Shown in pieces: positions 9,443 through 17,648 of a stretch of 64,000 nt of DNA. A program made the position numbers and the translations under genes. Numbering within the stretch: the stretch's first letter is position 1; the number at the start of each line of letters is the position of its first letter. Below the pieces are notes generated by a model that saw only the letters and a program-made list of their open reading frames with translations, made no database searches and was not told the origin of the DNA. The stretch is from Tetraselmis striata (Eukaryota; Chlorophyta; Chlorodendrophyceae; Chlorodendrales; Chlorodendraceae), in assembly GCA_006384855.1 (NCBI GenBank), contig VCJN01001281.1, positions 43,637-107,636 on the forward strand, given 5' to 3'.

Positions 9443-10350
9443 TCATCGGATACGGAACAGGCCGAGCGGTTCGAAACCGCTGTCGGCACCGTCCGAAAGC
9501 AATCGGGAGAGCTGACCCGCTGTCGGTGCGGACCTCGCGCCGAAGAGCAATCCCGCAACGGTACCGGAATGGGAGACGCATATACCGGCAGCGCCGGAAT
9601 CCCGCTTCATCCGCAACAGGTTTTCGAAACCGGGCTTCGGGAACTTTCTCTGGTTTATCAGAGCGCTGCGGGTAGCAATCTCTCCAAGGCAACGGGAGTT
9701 GCCCCAATCGAGCGCATTGCGCAGCGTTGCGCGCAGCGCGTCGAATTCGCGCACCTCGTCCGTGTCGTATTCCGCGGCAGGTGTCTCGTCCGTGTTGAAA
9801 CACGTCCCCGGCACGACGTTGAAGCCGACGATGGCGAGCGGCATGTAGGTGAGAGCGTAGTCCTCGATTACCCTGCCGACGCGTTGCGCGAACAACTTGA
9901 CGGTGTTTGAAAACATCGTGCTGTCGGATGCGGCCTCCGCCTTCAGGGACAGATGCGCGTGCGTTTGACTCTCGGGCGCATTGCCGAAAGCCTGATCGAG
10001 AGAGCGAAGGGTCGCCGTGATGTCGGCGGTCGAAGACCCCATGCCGACTCCCATGGGAATGGTGGTGTCGATGGCGATATCGACGTCGAGCTGCGGCTCG
10101 ACCTGATGATACGCCCGGTAGGCCTCGACCGCCTTGCGAACCTTGCTCTTGCCGGGAGGCACCCGGATGTCTCCGGTCCCGGGACTGACCCTGGCGTGGG
10201 CGACGGATCCGATGCTGCGGCACGGAAGCGTAACAAGCCCCCGCACGTGGGATCCATCGGCCTCGGTGAATGTTCCCTGCATCAACTCACCAAAATGACC
10301 GCAGCAATGTCCGGTGCCGTGCCAGATCCAGCTATCGAAAAAAATTTCAT
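9443..10350 (-). CDS. GHMP-family kinase related to L-threonine kinase PduX (5' frame problem)
   Basis: PMGVGMGSSTADI is the ATP-binding GHMP motif. SVEPTDS-like (KAEAASDSTMFSN), LINQRKFPKPGFENLL and GICVSHSGTVAGLLFG match the order of conserved regions in PduX, which phosphorylates L-threonine for cobamide synthesis. The N-terminal family motif GHCCGHFGELMQG is present, but its reading frame has no start codon upstream. An ATG at 10350 lies one frame off just before a run of seven A (10338-10344, plus strand); one more base there would join them and give about 302 residues. Otherwise translation would begin inside the motif at 10282. No cobalamin genes are nearby, so the phosphorylated product probably feeds the PLP enzyme encoded next. 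Confidence 0.72.
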
Positions 10351-10400
10351 CACAATAGAAATCGCTTCCTGCATTCTTGCGGAGTATCCAGCGGGAGAGC

Positions 10401-10595
10401 TCACTTTACAATGCTGTCGCGGGAGAGTTCTGGGTCATTCACAGGGATAGCGGACATCGTCTCTAGTGTTGCCTTGAGGTCATTCTTGCGCATGTATTCG
10501 CCAATCAATCGCAAGGCACCATTCATATTTCTTTCAAAGATACGACGATTGACGTCAGTCGCGAATTTGATGAATTGGCGATTCTCAATCGACAT
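10401..10595 (-). CDS. Small protein of unknown function (64 aa)
   Basis: A 64-residue open frame beginning MSIENRQFIKFATDVN, with a GGGAG ribosome-binding site about 6 bases before the ATG. The composition is balanced and helix-friendly (Asn, Glu, Arg, Met), unlike the arginine/proline-rich shadow frames of this genome. It lies 50 bp upstream of the GHMP kinase on the same strand. I do not recognise the family. It could be a small accessory or carrier protein for the cluster, or a precursor peptide; nothing decides between these. Confidence 0.6.
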   Translation of the reverse strand: MSIENRQFIKFATDVNRRIFERNMNGALRLIGEYMRKNDLKATLETMSAIPVNDPELSRDSIVK

Positions 10596-10665
10596 TTCTG
10601 TCTCCCTTGGCAGGAACTACGTTTTCAAAAATATATCTTTCAAATTTATTTGTGCCTTTCGGCAT
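10585..10665 (-). CDS. Possible 26-residue micro-ORF
   Basis: ATG at 10665, stop at 10585, encoding MPKGTNKFERYIFENVVPAK plus six residues. It overlaps the start of the 64-aa gene. The composition looks protein-like and the frame stays open upstream for about 16 codons without an ATG, so it may instead be the 3' part of a longer, frameshifted small gene beginning at 10855. No clear ribosome-binding site is seen. Confidence 0.25.
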   Translation of the reverse strand: MPKGTNKFERYIFENVVPAKGDRNVD

Positions 10666-10702
10666 TTTCTTGTAGTCGCACAAACAGCCAATCAGCGCCG
10701 TT

Positions 10703-10855
10703 TTACGGATCGTAGTTGCGGATCAGTAATGAGTTGTGCACCCACTGACGCAGAACCATCGCAGTCCAAACGATTTCTGCTCCGCGGTGTCGAGCGAACA
10801 AGTCGCGCAATGCCGCTAGCTGATCGTATCCGGCGGCTTCCACCGCAAGCGTCAT
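10703..10855 (-). CDS. Small protein of unknown function (50 aa), first gene of the kinase cluster
   Basis: A 50-residue frame (MTLAVEAAGYDQLAALRDLF...) preceded by a very strong GGAGGA ribosome-binding site 6 bases before the ATG. It ends LLIRNYDP. It is the first frame of the minus-strand cluster and faces the divergent lysR gene across 235 bp. I do not recognise the family. The open frame immediately after it (KTALIGCLCDYKKMPKG...) also looks coding in another phase, so the real protein might be nearly twice as long if a base is wrong near 10705. Confidence 0.5.
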   Translation of the reverse strand: MTLAVEAAGYDQLAALRDLFARHRGAEIVWTAMVLRQWVHNSLLIRNYDP

Positions 10856-10962
10856 AGCCGTTCCTCCGGACGATCAATCACGCTCCAATGAGGTCCGGCC
10901 AGTTGCATCCTGGCCCAAGAACGAACTTGAACACGCCTTCCCGAGATAGGGTTGAAACGCGA

Positions 10963-10988
10963 ATGCAATATTCGATTGCGGTTTGCAT
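10963..10988. promoter_or_regulatory. Candidate operator between lysR and the kinase cluster
   Basis: An inverted repeat ATGCAA / TTGCAT separated by 14 bases overlaps a second one (CGAAT-GCAAT-ATTCG). It lies in the 235-bp divergent region, the usual place for LysR-type binding sites (T-N11-A in a dyad). Which promoter it serves is not shown by the sequence. Confidence 0.35.
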
Positions 10989-11090
10989 TTTCTTTCCTTC
11001 GTTGGCGTGACTATCTCCGAATATCCCTCAACAGATCATGCAAATCCAATAGAGTTTGACCAGCCATCGATACATGTTGGATATAGGGGT

Positions 11091-12042
11091 ATGAAAATCA
11101 CGACCGCACAGCTCGACGCCTTTTCCGCCGTGCTCGACCTCGGGACGGCGACGGCGGCCGCGAGCGTGCTCAACACCTCCCAGCCGTCGATCACCCGCGC
11201 GATCAAACAGCTGGAGGACGCGACCGGGCTGCTGCTGTTCAACCGCACCAAGGGGCGGCTCGTGCCGACCGCCGATGCGCGCGATCTGGCGCTTGTGGTG
11301 GCGGACAACCATCAGGGGATGCTTGCGGATCCAGGAAGCCGCGAAGGGCATTCGCCGACGCCGGATCGGCCACCTGCGCATCGCCTGCCTGCCGGCCTTC
11401 GCGCAAGGGTTCATCGCCCGCGCGCTCGCCGACTTCCTCCCCCTCAACCCGCAGGTCAGCGTTTTCGTCCGCCCGCTTGCCTCCACCGACATCCGCAACG
11501 CCGTGTCCAAGGGGCTGATCGACATCGGCATCGCGGCCTATGAGGTCGAGGCGCCCGGCGTCCGCAGCACCCGTTTCACCGAATGCGCGGAGGTCGCCGT
11601 CCTGCCGCAGGCGCATCCCTTGGCGGAACGGCAGGAGCTGACCCCGGACGATCTCGCGACCCAAAGGATCGTGCGTCTCGCGGGCGGCGATCCCTATCGC
11701 ACGCGGCTCGACACGCTGCTGTCCGGGTGTGCCGGGCAAACGCAGGCCCTCGACGGCCCCGTGATCGAGGTCGAGACCAGCGCCGCCGCCTGCGCGCTCG
11801 CCGCGGAAGGGGTCGGCATCGCCGTGATCAACCCGCTGACGGCGCTCGATTTCGTGCCCGGGGGCCTGGTGCTGCGCCGCCTGACGCACACGCTGCCCTT
11901 CATCACCACGTTGGTGCGGCCGGCCCAGACCGGCAAGGCGCCGCTGGCCGACGCCTTTGCAACAACGCTCGCGACCCGCCGGGATGCCGATCTCGCCACG
12001 GCCGCCGACCTGTGCGCGGCGCAGACGGGACAGGCGACATAG
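11091..12042 (+). CDS. LysR-family transcriptional regulator (one frameshift)
   Basis: N-terminal winged helix-turn-helix (ITTAQLDAFSAVLDLGTATAAAS, SQPSITRAIKQLE, FNRTKGRLVPT) followed by the periplasmic-binding-protein-like effector domain (IGHLRIACLPAFAQGFIARAL onward), together about 316 residues. ATG 11091 matches the usual LysR N-terminus (MKITTAQLDAF). The frame changes at 11323-11324, where one T of TT appears extra; skipping it joins HQGML to RIQEAAKGIRRRRIGHLRI. It is divergent from the kinase/PLP cluster and upstream of pirin on the same strand, so it could control either or both. Confidence 0.88.
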
Positions 12043-12076
12043 ACGGTGCGGCCAATCGCCCGCCGAGACATCGCCT

Positions 12077-12095
12077 TGTTCGCAAAACGTGAACA
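12077..12095. promoter_or_regulatory. Inverted repeat before pirin, candidate LysR operator
   Basis: TGTTCGCAAAACGTGAACA is a dyad with 5-bp arms (TGTTC/GAACA) located about 118 bp before the pirin start and just after lysR. Its spacing is compatible with a LysR-type half-site pair. Binding is inference. Confidence 0.35.
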
Positions 12096-12212
12096 GTGCG
12101 CCCACCATTGCGCCGATTGCCGGGACGCCCCGCAAGACCCACCTTGGGATCAGATCGTTGAAACCGGCGGACCGGCACACGGCCGGACGCCCTGACGAAA
12201 AGGACCAACGGG

Positions 12213-12917
12213 ATGCAGATCCATCGCCCATCCGATGCGCGGGGCCGGGCCGATTTCGGCTGGCTGGACAGCCGCCACAGCTTCTCCTTCGGCCAGTATT
12301 ACGATGAAGACCACATGGGCTTCGGTGCGCTGCGCGTGATCAACGAGGACCGCGTGGCGCCCGGCGCCGGCTTCGGCACCCATCCGCACAGGGACATGGA
12401 AATCCTGTCCTATGTCGTGGAGGGCGCGCTGGAGCACAAGGATTCCATCGGCACCGGCTCCGTGATCCGGCCCGGCGATCTCCAGCGCATGAGCGCCGGC
12501 ACCGGCATCCGGCACAGCGAATACAATCACTCAAAGGATGCGCCCGTCCACTTCCTGCAGATCTGGATCCTGCCGGAGCGTGGCGGACTGGAGCCGGGAT
12601 ACGAGCAAAAGACGTTCCCGCCCGAAGACCGCAACGGACGGCTCGTGCTGCTCGGATCCCGCGATGGCCGCGACGGCTCCGTCACCATCCATCAGGATGT
12701 GGCGCTCTATGGCACGCTGCTGAAACCGCAGGCGAGCGTCTCCCACGCTCTCGCCGAGGGCCGCAAGGCCTGGATCCAGCTCGTGCGCGGGACGGTTTCC
12801 GTCAACGGTCGGACGCTCAAGGCCGGTGACGGACTGGGCCTCGACACGCCCGGCGCGCTGAGCATCACCGCGCAGGAAGACGCGGAACTCCTGCTCTTCG
12901 ACCTCGCCGCGCAGTGA
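12213..12917 (+). CDS. Pirin family protein
   Basis: A 234-residue bicupin of the pirin family. The N-terminal cupin carries the metal motif [18 protein letters not shown], with two histidines and a glutamate, followed by [31 protein letters not shown]. The C-terminal half is the usual degenerate cupin. Bacterial pirins of this type (YhhW-like) can act as quercetin dioxygenases or redox-sensitive modulators; the role here is unknown. AAGGA precedes the ATG. LysR next to pirin is a common pairing, which suggests LysR control. Confidence 0.9.
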   Translation: MQIHRPSDARGRADFGWLDSRHSFSFGQYYDEDHMGFGALRVINEDRVAPGAGFGTHPHRDMEILSYVVEGALEHKDSIGTGSVIRPGDLQRMSAGTGIRHSEYNHSKDAPVHFLQIWILPERGGLEPGYEQKTFPPEDRNGRLVLLGSRDGRDGSVTIHQDVALYGTLLKPQASVSHALAEGRKAWIQLVRGTVSVNGRTLKAGDGLGLDTPGALSITAQEDAELLLFDLAAQ

Positions 12918-13017
12918 CACGGCTTGCGGATCGGGGCTTGCCTGCAGGCTCCGGTCCGGCTTCGCTTGTGAAAAAGGGCGCGCGCCACGCGCCGCATCTT
13001 GAGAGGGACATGCGGAC

Positions 13018-13320
13018 ATGACGGACACAGCCATCACCATCGAACTGGAGAGCAGCGGCGCCAAGGGACGCTATCTCGCCACGGTGGCGAACCACAAGGA
13101 GCCGGCGGAATTGACCTTTTCGGTCGCCAGCGACACGCTGGTGATCGCCGATCACACCGGCGTGCCCGACAGCCTGCGCGGCACCGGCGTCGGCCATGCG
13201 CTGGTGGCGCGGCTGGTCGAGGACGCCCGCGCCGGCGGATTTCTGATCCTGCCGCTCTGCCCCTTCGTCAACGCCCAGCGCCGCAAGCACCCCGAATGGG
13301 CCGACGCCTTCAAGGCGTGA
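13018..13320 (+). CDS. Small GNAT-like N-acetyltransferase (YjdJ/Gtn type)
   Basis: A 100-residue protein with GVPDSLRGTGVGHALVARL, the acetyl-CoA pyrophosphate loop in its minimal form, and CPFVNAQRRKHPEWADAF at the end. This is the compact YjdJ class of GNAT proteins (about 90-100 residues). The substrate is unknown. Its last 23 bases of coding sequence recur at 16060-16082, bracketing the following IS-containing segment. Confidence 0.85.
   Translation: MTDTAITIELESSGAKGRYLATVANHKEPAELTFSVASDTLVIADHTGVPDSLRGTGVGHALVARLVEDARAGGFLILPLCPFVNAQRRKHPEWADAFKA
13295..13317 (+). repeat. 23-bp direct repeat, copy 1 (3' end of GNAT gene)
   Basis: A perfect 23-bp sequence beginning AATGGGCCGACGCC and ending CAAGGCG, identical to 16060-16082 in the same orientation. 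Here it encodes the C-terminal EWADAFKA of the GNAT protein. The two copies bracket 2.74 kb. Confidence 0.8.
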
Positions 13321-13585
13321 GCATCGGTCGGCGATCCTCGACGGCGCATCTGCACGATCCATTTGCAGAGGATCGCTCGTGCCGATTTCCGGTTCGACCT
13401 GGCCTGTTTCCTGACGGGTCGCGGCACCTCGCTCCCATCACCGCCCGTCACCCCGGACGCCGCGCAAGCGGAGATCCGGCGTCCATTGGCGCCCTCGGCA
13501 GGTGTGGGTCGCAACGCGGTTCGCAGCGCCCCGCCTCCCGATACCTCGGAGCGCACGGAAACGTGGATTGGACCCCGGCTCGGGG

Positions 13586-14843
13586 TGTTCAGACTTGAGA
13601 GATGGTTGACACCTGTTCGGAGACATAGGTGACAAGTTTATAGCGCAGAGAGATCGATGTTTGCGACACGATTTGCGCCGAAGTAGATGCCTAGGATGTC
13701 GTGGTTTGAGGTTGGCCGGATGGCGAGGCGATGGCCCTTGAAGGCCTTGGGAACGGACCAGAGCTTTCCGCGATAGCTGATCTGTGCCTTTGTTCGGGGC
13801 ACCAGGCGGGTGATGGCATCCGGCGCGTAGGAAACGGCGGGGATGGTCTCTGGCCAGCGTCTTTGCGAGGGGCGATAACGGCTTGCCGGGATGGCTTGGC
13901 CGAGGGCTTCGTGTGGCCGGTGGTGGTTGTAGACAGTGCGCCAGCGGTCGAAGGCCTGCTGCAAGGCGCTGATGTCGCGATACGAGCGCAAGGCCAGAAC
14001 TTCTTCGCCCAAGGTCCTGTTGAAGCGTTCGTTCTTGCCCTTGGTTTGCGGATGGAAGGGCCGGGCGTAGATCACCTCCACACCGAGATGCGCCAGCCAG
14101 ACACGCAAGGGTGTCCAGCGGCTTTCCTTATGACTGGAGCCCCAGGGCGAGCCATTGTCGACCAGGAACGCCTCCGGCAGGCCGTGCCGGGCGAAGCAGC
14201 GTTCAAGCTGCTCCTGGACGGTCCGGGTTTGCTGATCCGGGCAAGCCGCCAGACACACGCAAAAGCGGGAATGATCGTCGACAATCGTCAGGGGATGGCA
14301 AGGCTGTTCCGTACCAAGGCGCACCCGTCCCTTGAAGTCCATCTGCCACAGGCGGTTGGCCGCTTCATGCTCGAAGCGGAGCGGGGCCTGCCCTGCGGCG
14401 GTCCGGGGGCCGACATGGCCGTGCCGCCGCAGAATGGCATGGATCGTCGAGACGGCAGGCAGCTCACTCTGGCTGCGGGCCAGAACCGCCGCAATCTTGC
14501 GTGCCCCCCATGCCGGGTGCTCCTCGCGCACACGCACCACCGCCTCTTCCCAAGCCACGCTCACCCGCTGCGGGCTCGACTTCGGACGCCGGCTGCGATC
14601 ATCAAGCCTCTCGCCCGCCGCAAACCGGCGAAGCCACTTGTATCCCGTCTGTGCGCTGATCCCGAACCGCCGGCACAACTCTCGCCGGTTCACACCTTCA
14701 AGCCGCGCAAGGCGCACAAACTCTTCTCGCTGTTCCATGATCGACACCTGTGACCAGGGCATGGCCGCCTCCTCAACGGGACTCATGCCAAACGTGTCAA
14801 CCATCTCCATGAACACATGTCACCTATGTCACCGGTCTGAACA
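13586..14843. mobile_element. IS481-family insertion sequence, 1258 bp, complete
   Basis: The element starts TGTTCAGAC and ends with its complement GTCTGAACA. Both ends also share the inner block GACATAGGTGACA. It is flanked by a 6-bp direct duplication TCGGGG (13580-13585 and 14844-14849), the duplication length usual for this family. It contains one full-length transposase gene on the minus strand and looks intact. Confidence 0.85.
13638..14762 (-). CDS. IS481-family DDE transposase
   Basis: ATG 14762 (MPWSQVSIMEQREEFVRLA) is chosen because GAGGAGG lies 6 bases upstream and this is the usual IS481 start; about 374 residues. A helix-turn-helix (GVNRRELCRRFGISAQTGYKWLRRF) is followed by the rve/DDE core: D in WQMDFKGRV, D in FLVDNGSPWG, E in KGKNERFNRTLGEE. 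No break is seen, so it may be active. Confidence 0.93.
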   Translation of the reverse strand: MPWSQVSIMEQREEFVRLARLEGVNRRELCRRFGISAQTGYKWLRRFAAGERLDDRSRRPKSSPQRVSVAWEEAVVRVREEHPAWGARKIAAVLARSQSELPAVSTIHAILRRHGHVGPRTAAGQAPLRFEHEAANRLWQMDFKGRVRLGTEQPCHPLTIVDDHSRFCVCLAACPDQQTRTVQEQLERCFARHGLPEAFLVDNGSPWGSSHKESRWTPLRVWLAHLGVEVIYARPFHPQTKGKNERFNRTLGEEVLALRSYRDISALQQAFDRWRTVYNHHRPHEALGQAIPASRYRPSQRRWPETIPAVSYAPDAITRLVPRTKAQISYRGKLWSVPKAFKGHRLAIRPTSNHDILGIYFGANRVANIDLSAL

Positions 14844-14888
14844 TCGGGGGCCGGGGTGACGGCGGAGGATGGGGCTTGCGGAAGCGGG

Positions 14889-15995
14889 TCAGTCGCCCTC
14901 TTTGCGCTCGGCCGGATCGCGCAGTTCGATGACGGCTTCGATCTCAGGCGGCATGTTAAGCGGCCGACGGTCGGCCCAAGCCCAGATGCCGTTGAAACTG
15001 GTTTTATTGTCGAATAGTACGTCTTCGAAATCTGAATCGGACAAGTTGGCACCGAAAAAAACTGCCCTTGAAAGATCGCTGCCAGCCAAATCCGCCCCCG
15101 TCAAATCGGCCTCGATGAATCGTGCACCGGCCAAGATTGCCTCCTGAAAGTCGGCATCGATCAGTCTTGCACGCGACAAGTGCCCATTGGTGAGATTGGC
15201 CTCCCGCAGGTCGGCACCAATCAAGCTGGCACTTTTCAAAACCGCGCCAGAAAGGTTGGCCTCATAGAGGTCAGCATCGGATAGATCGGCGAAGCTGAGC
15301 TTAGCCATCCGGAAATTGGATTGCCGAAGATCCGGGCGCCAAGCCGCCACCTCCTCCAAATCCGTTGCGGTGGAGATGGACGCACGCAAAGCAGTTGTAG
15401 CACTCAACGCCTCATAGACATCCGGGCCGAGGTCTTCATAGGTCGGGCGTTCCAGCTCTTCATTCTCCACGTGTGTAATGAGCTTCCGCTCCTTCGATTT
15501 CTCGCGGATAAAGGCAAACAGCAGCGACTGCACCAGAATATAGCTCTCGTCCGGATCGCTCATCGCCAGTTCGCGCAAGCCATAAATGCCGGCGATGCGC
15601 ACCGACAGTTCCTGGCTCTCCAGCATCTGCGCGCCCTTCTGGTAGCGGTCGATGTTGAGGCCGCGTTCCGCGACACGCTGTTGCCTGTTGGAGATTTCCT
15701 TGTTCTCGTTGGCGATATCGGCCTGCCGGGAGGCCGTGGTGGTGCGTTTCCAGGCCAAATAGAGCGCCGGAGCGGCAATCACCAAAAGCCCCAAATTGCG
15801 CAGGACAGCGGAGCGGTCCTCGCTTCCCCAGTACTTCAGCGTCCAGATCTCCGCGCCGGAAAGCACAAGGGCTGCGAGCGCGACACCGGCCGCCCCCAGG
15901 AACACGCCCCAGACCAGCGCCTCCGGCGTCCTGAAGCCGGAGGTTTCAGGCGGACAGGAAGAGAGGCGCTCGCGCGGCGGCGTGTTTTCGGACAT
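14889..15995 (-). CDS. Membrane protein with C-terminal pentapeptide repeats
   Basis: From ATG 15995 (MSENTPPRERLSS) about 368 residues; an in-frame ATG at 16034 is an alternative. Two hydrophobic segments lie near residues 30-55 and 75-95 (VFLGAAGVALAALVL, LGLLVIAAPALYLAW). A middle region follows (GAQMLESQELSVRIAGIYGLRELA, SLLFAFIREKS). From about residue 270 there are A(D/N)LXX pentapeptide repeats (ADLSDADLYEANLSGAVL, GADLREANL, ADLTGADLAGSDL). This architecture recurs in poorly characterised bacterial inner-membrane proteins; the right-handed beta-helix probably binds a partner. It sits alone beside an IS, inside the segment bounded by the 23-bp repeat, so it may be acquired cargo. Confidence 0.75.
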   Translation of the reverse strand: MSENTPPRERLSSCPPETSGFRTPEALVWGVFLGAAGVALAALVLSGAEIWTLKYWGSEDRSAVLRNLGLLVIAAPALYLAWKRTTTASRQADIANENKEISNRQQRVAERGLNIDRYQKGAQMLESQELSVRIAGIYGLRELAMSDPDESYILVQSLLFAFIREKSKERKLITHVENEELERPTYEDLGPDVYEALSATTALRASISTATDLEEVAAWRPDLRQSNFRMAKLSFADLSDADLYEANLSGAVLKSASLIGADLREANLTNGHLSRARLIDADFQEAILAGARFIEADLTGADLAGSDLSRAVFFGANLSDSDFEDVLFDNKTSFNGIWAWADRRPLNMPPEIEAVIELRDPAERKEGD

Positions 15996-16059
15996 CAATG
16001 CGCAATCCAAACAAGATTTTACCAAGGATTGCATCAGACCAGAGCTTACAGCCCCCGGC

Positions 16060-16082
16060 AATGGGCCGACGCCTTCAAGGCG
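16060..16082 (+). repeat. 23-bp direct repeat, copy 2
   Basis: Identical to 13295-13317 but outside any gene here. The bases on either side diverge after a few positions. It marks the right edge of the segment containing the IS and the pentapeptide-repeat gene. Confidence 0.8.
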
Positions 16083-16167
16083 CGAGAACCGGAGGAGCGT
16101 TGCACGCGCCCTTTCCGACCGGCGCGCCCGGGCGGTACGCTGCGGCCTCAGTCTTGCCGCCACATGG

Positions 16168-17460
16168 TCAGCCGGCCCGGCCACCCCACACGGCGCAGTC
16201 GATACCGAGACGCCGGCGCGCCATCCACCACATCGCGCCGGCGGCGAAGCCCGTCGACGCAGTGTAGGCGATGCCGGCGGCGACAATGCCGAACAACGGA
16301 TAGAGCGCGAACATCAAACCGGCGGACAGCGGCAGCGACAGGATCAAGATTGCGACGATCTCACGCTGCCGCCCTGCCCCGCTCAGAAGCGAAAGGGCCG
16401 GCCCGAACACGGCCCGAAGGACGAAAGTCCCGCACAATACCAACAGCAACGGAAGGCCGTCGGCGAACTCCGGCCCGAACAACGACAGGAAGAACGGGCC
16501 GACCAGCCACAGGCCGGCAAAGGCGGCGAGCGCATAGCCGACCGACAATCCGTTGGTGAGCGCGATCAGCCGGCTCGCCGCCGCCCGGTCGTCCAGGGCC
16601 TGCGCGGCAAGGATCTTCGGCTGAAACACCGAATAGATCGAGCGAACCCCGAATCCGGCCAGCACGCGAAAGCGGAAGCAGACATGCAAAAGGGCGATCT
16701 CGACCGGGGCAGCCACCAGGGATGCCAGCAACAAATGCAGTTCGATTACATATTCCCAGATCAGGGATATGGTCAGCCAGGGCGGGGCCATCGACCACCA
16801 GCGCCGGGTTTCGCGTGCAACCGGCGCCGGCCGCTTGCGCAGCGCGCGATACAGGAAGCAGCCCTGGACCGCTGCCGCACTCCAGACGGCGATCGGCAGA
16901 CCCGCGAGGATCCAGCCGGCGGACACGCCCGGCATGATGAGGGCAAGGCCGGAAACGAAAACGAGGATCAGCACGGGCCGGCCGAGACTGTCGGCGATCT
17001 GCGCTTCGCCGGGCCGCTGCAGGCCTGTCAGGACCGCGCCGTTGAACAGGGTGAGCGCCACGCCGGGCGCGGTCAGGCACACGGCAACGATCACCTGCGA
17101 CCGCAAGCCCCCCTCGGCGAGACCCGGCCCCGCGCCCGGCGCCAGCAGCACCAGCAAGGCGACCCCCGCGACGGGGACGCAGGCGACCAGCACATTGCGC
17201 AGGCCCGCCCGCACCAGTCCGTGCAGGCGGTCGTCCTGACCCCGCGCGGCGTATTCCGCCGTGAGGATCTGGGCGAAGGCCTGAAAGCCGACGAGCATCA
17301 GGACCGCGAGCACCCCGGAGGCGGACACCGCCAGCGCATAGGCCGCCGTTGCGTCGGCGCCAAAGGCGCGCGCGATCACCAGCGTCGCCAGCAACACGGC
17401 GCCCGCGCCGAAGAGCCGGGCGAGCGTCAGCACCGAAAGCCTTGTCAGGATCGCCAGCAT
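16168..17460 (-). CDS. Polysaccharide flippase (Wzx/MurJ-like, MOP superfamily)
   Basis: ATG 17460 (MLAILTRLSVLTLARLFGAG) gives about 430 residues with 12 or more hydrophobic segments. The N-terminal stretch with ARLFGAGAVLLATLVIARAFG followed by ATAAYALAVS is typical of lipopolysaccharide biosynthesis flippases, which move undecaprenyl-linked sugars across the inner membrane. The late part (YSVFQPKILAAQAL, PLLLVLCGTFVLRAVFGPALSLLSGAG) also fits. It is the last gene of a minus-strand group with an ATP-grasp ligase and a FemAB-like transferase. No glycosyltransferases are nearby. Confidence 0.8.
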   Translation of the reverse strand: MLAILTRLSVLTLARLFGAGAVLLATLVIARAFGADATAAYALAVSASGVLAVLMLVGFQAFAQILTAEYAARGQDDRLHGLVRAGLRNVLVACVPVAGVALLVLLAPGAGPGLAEGGLRSQVIVAVCLTAPGVALTLFNGAVLTGLQRPGEAQIADSLGRPVLILVFVSGLALIMPGVSAGWILAGLPIAVWSAAAVQGCFLYRALRKRPAPVARETRRWWSMAPPWLTISLIWEYVIELHLLLASLVAAPVEIALLHVCFRFRVLAGFGVRSIYSVFQPKILAAQALDDRAAASRLIALTNGLSVGYALAAFAGLWLVGPFFLSLFGPEFADGLPLLLVLCGTFVLRAVFGPALSLLSGAGRQREIVAILILSLPLSAGLMFALYPLFGIVAAGIAYTASTGFAAGAMWWMARRRLGIDCAVWGGRAG

Positions 17461-17648
17461 GACGCCAAACGCTCCCAATGTTCGGCCCCAATGCCGCACG
17501 GCAAGATGCGAGAGGTCCGGCCGGATGCAAAAGACATGACGCCCCCTTGCGCGCACGACGCGCCCGGCCGGGCACCCGGCCCGCTTTGCACGCCCGCTGT
17601 CACGGGAGAGCCCTCTTCCCCGGCAACCTCATTCGGCGGGACCGCACC

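Larger units (their letters stand above)
13441..14865. repeat. Palindromic intergenic repeat split by the IS element
   Basis: Left end 13441-13456 (CCGCCCGTCACCCCGG) and right end 14851-14865 (CCGGGGTGACGGCGG) are inverted copies differing by one C. With the IS removed they would close a GC-rich element of about 165 bp containing GGAGATCCGG and GGACCCCGG blocks, similar in style to intergenic palindromic repeats common in alphaproteobacteria. The IS481-family element landed inside it. Confidence 0.45.

Noticed and set aside
9443..10350. Calling the GHMP kinase PduX of cobalamin biosynthesis
   Set aside because: The similarity is real, but there are no cobamide genes nearby and PLP enzymes are adjacent, so only the family is claimed.
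10692..10877. 61-aa frame opposite the lysR side (MIVRRNGYDACGG...)
   Set aside because: It overlaps the 50-aa frame in another phase, lacks a good ribosome-binding site, and has Arg/Ser-rich shadow composition.
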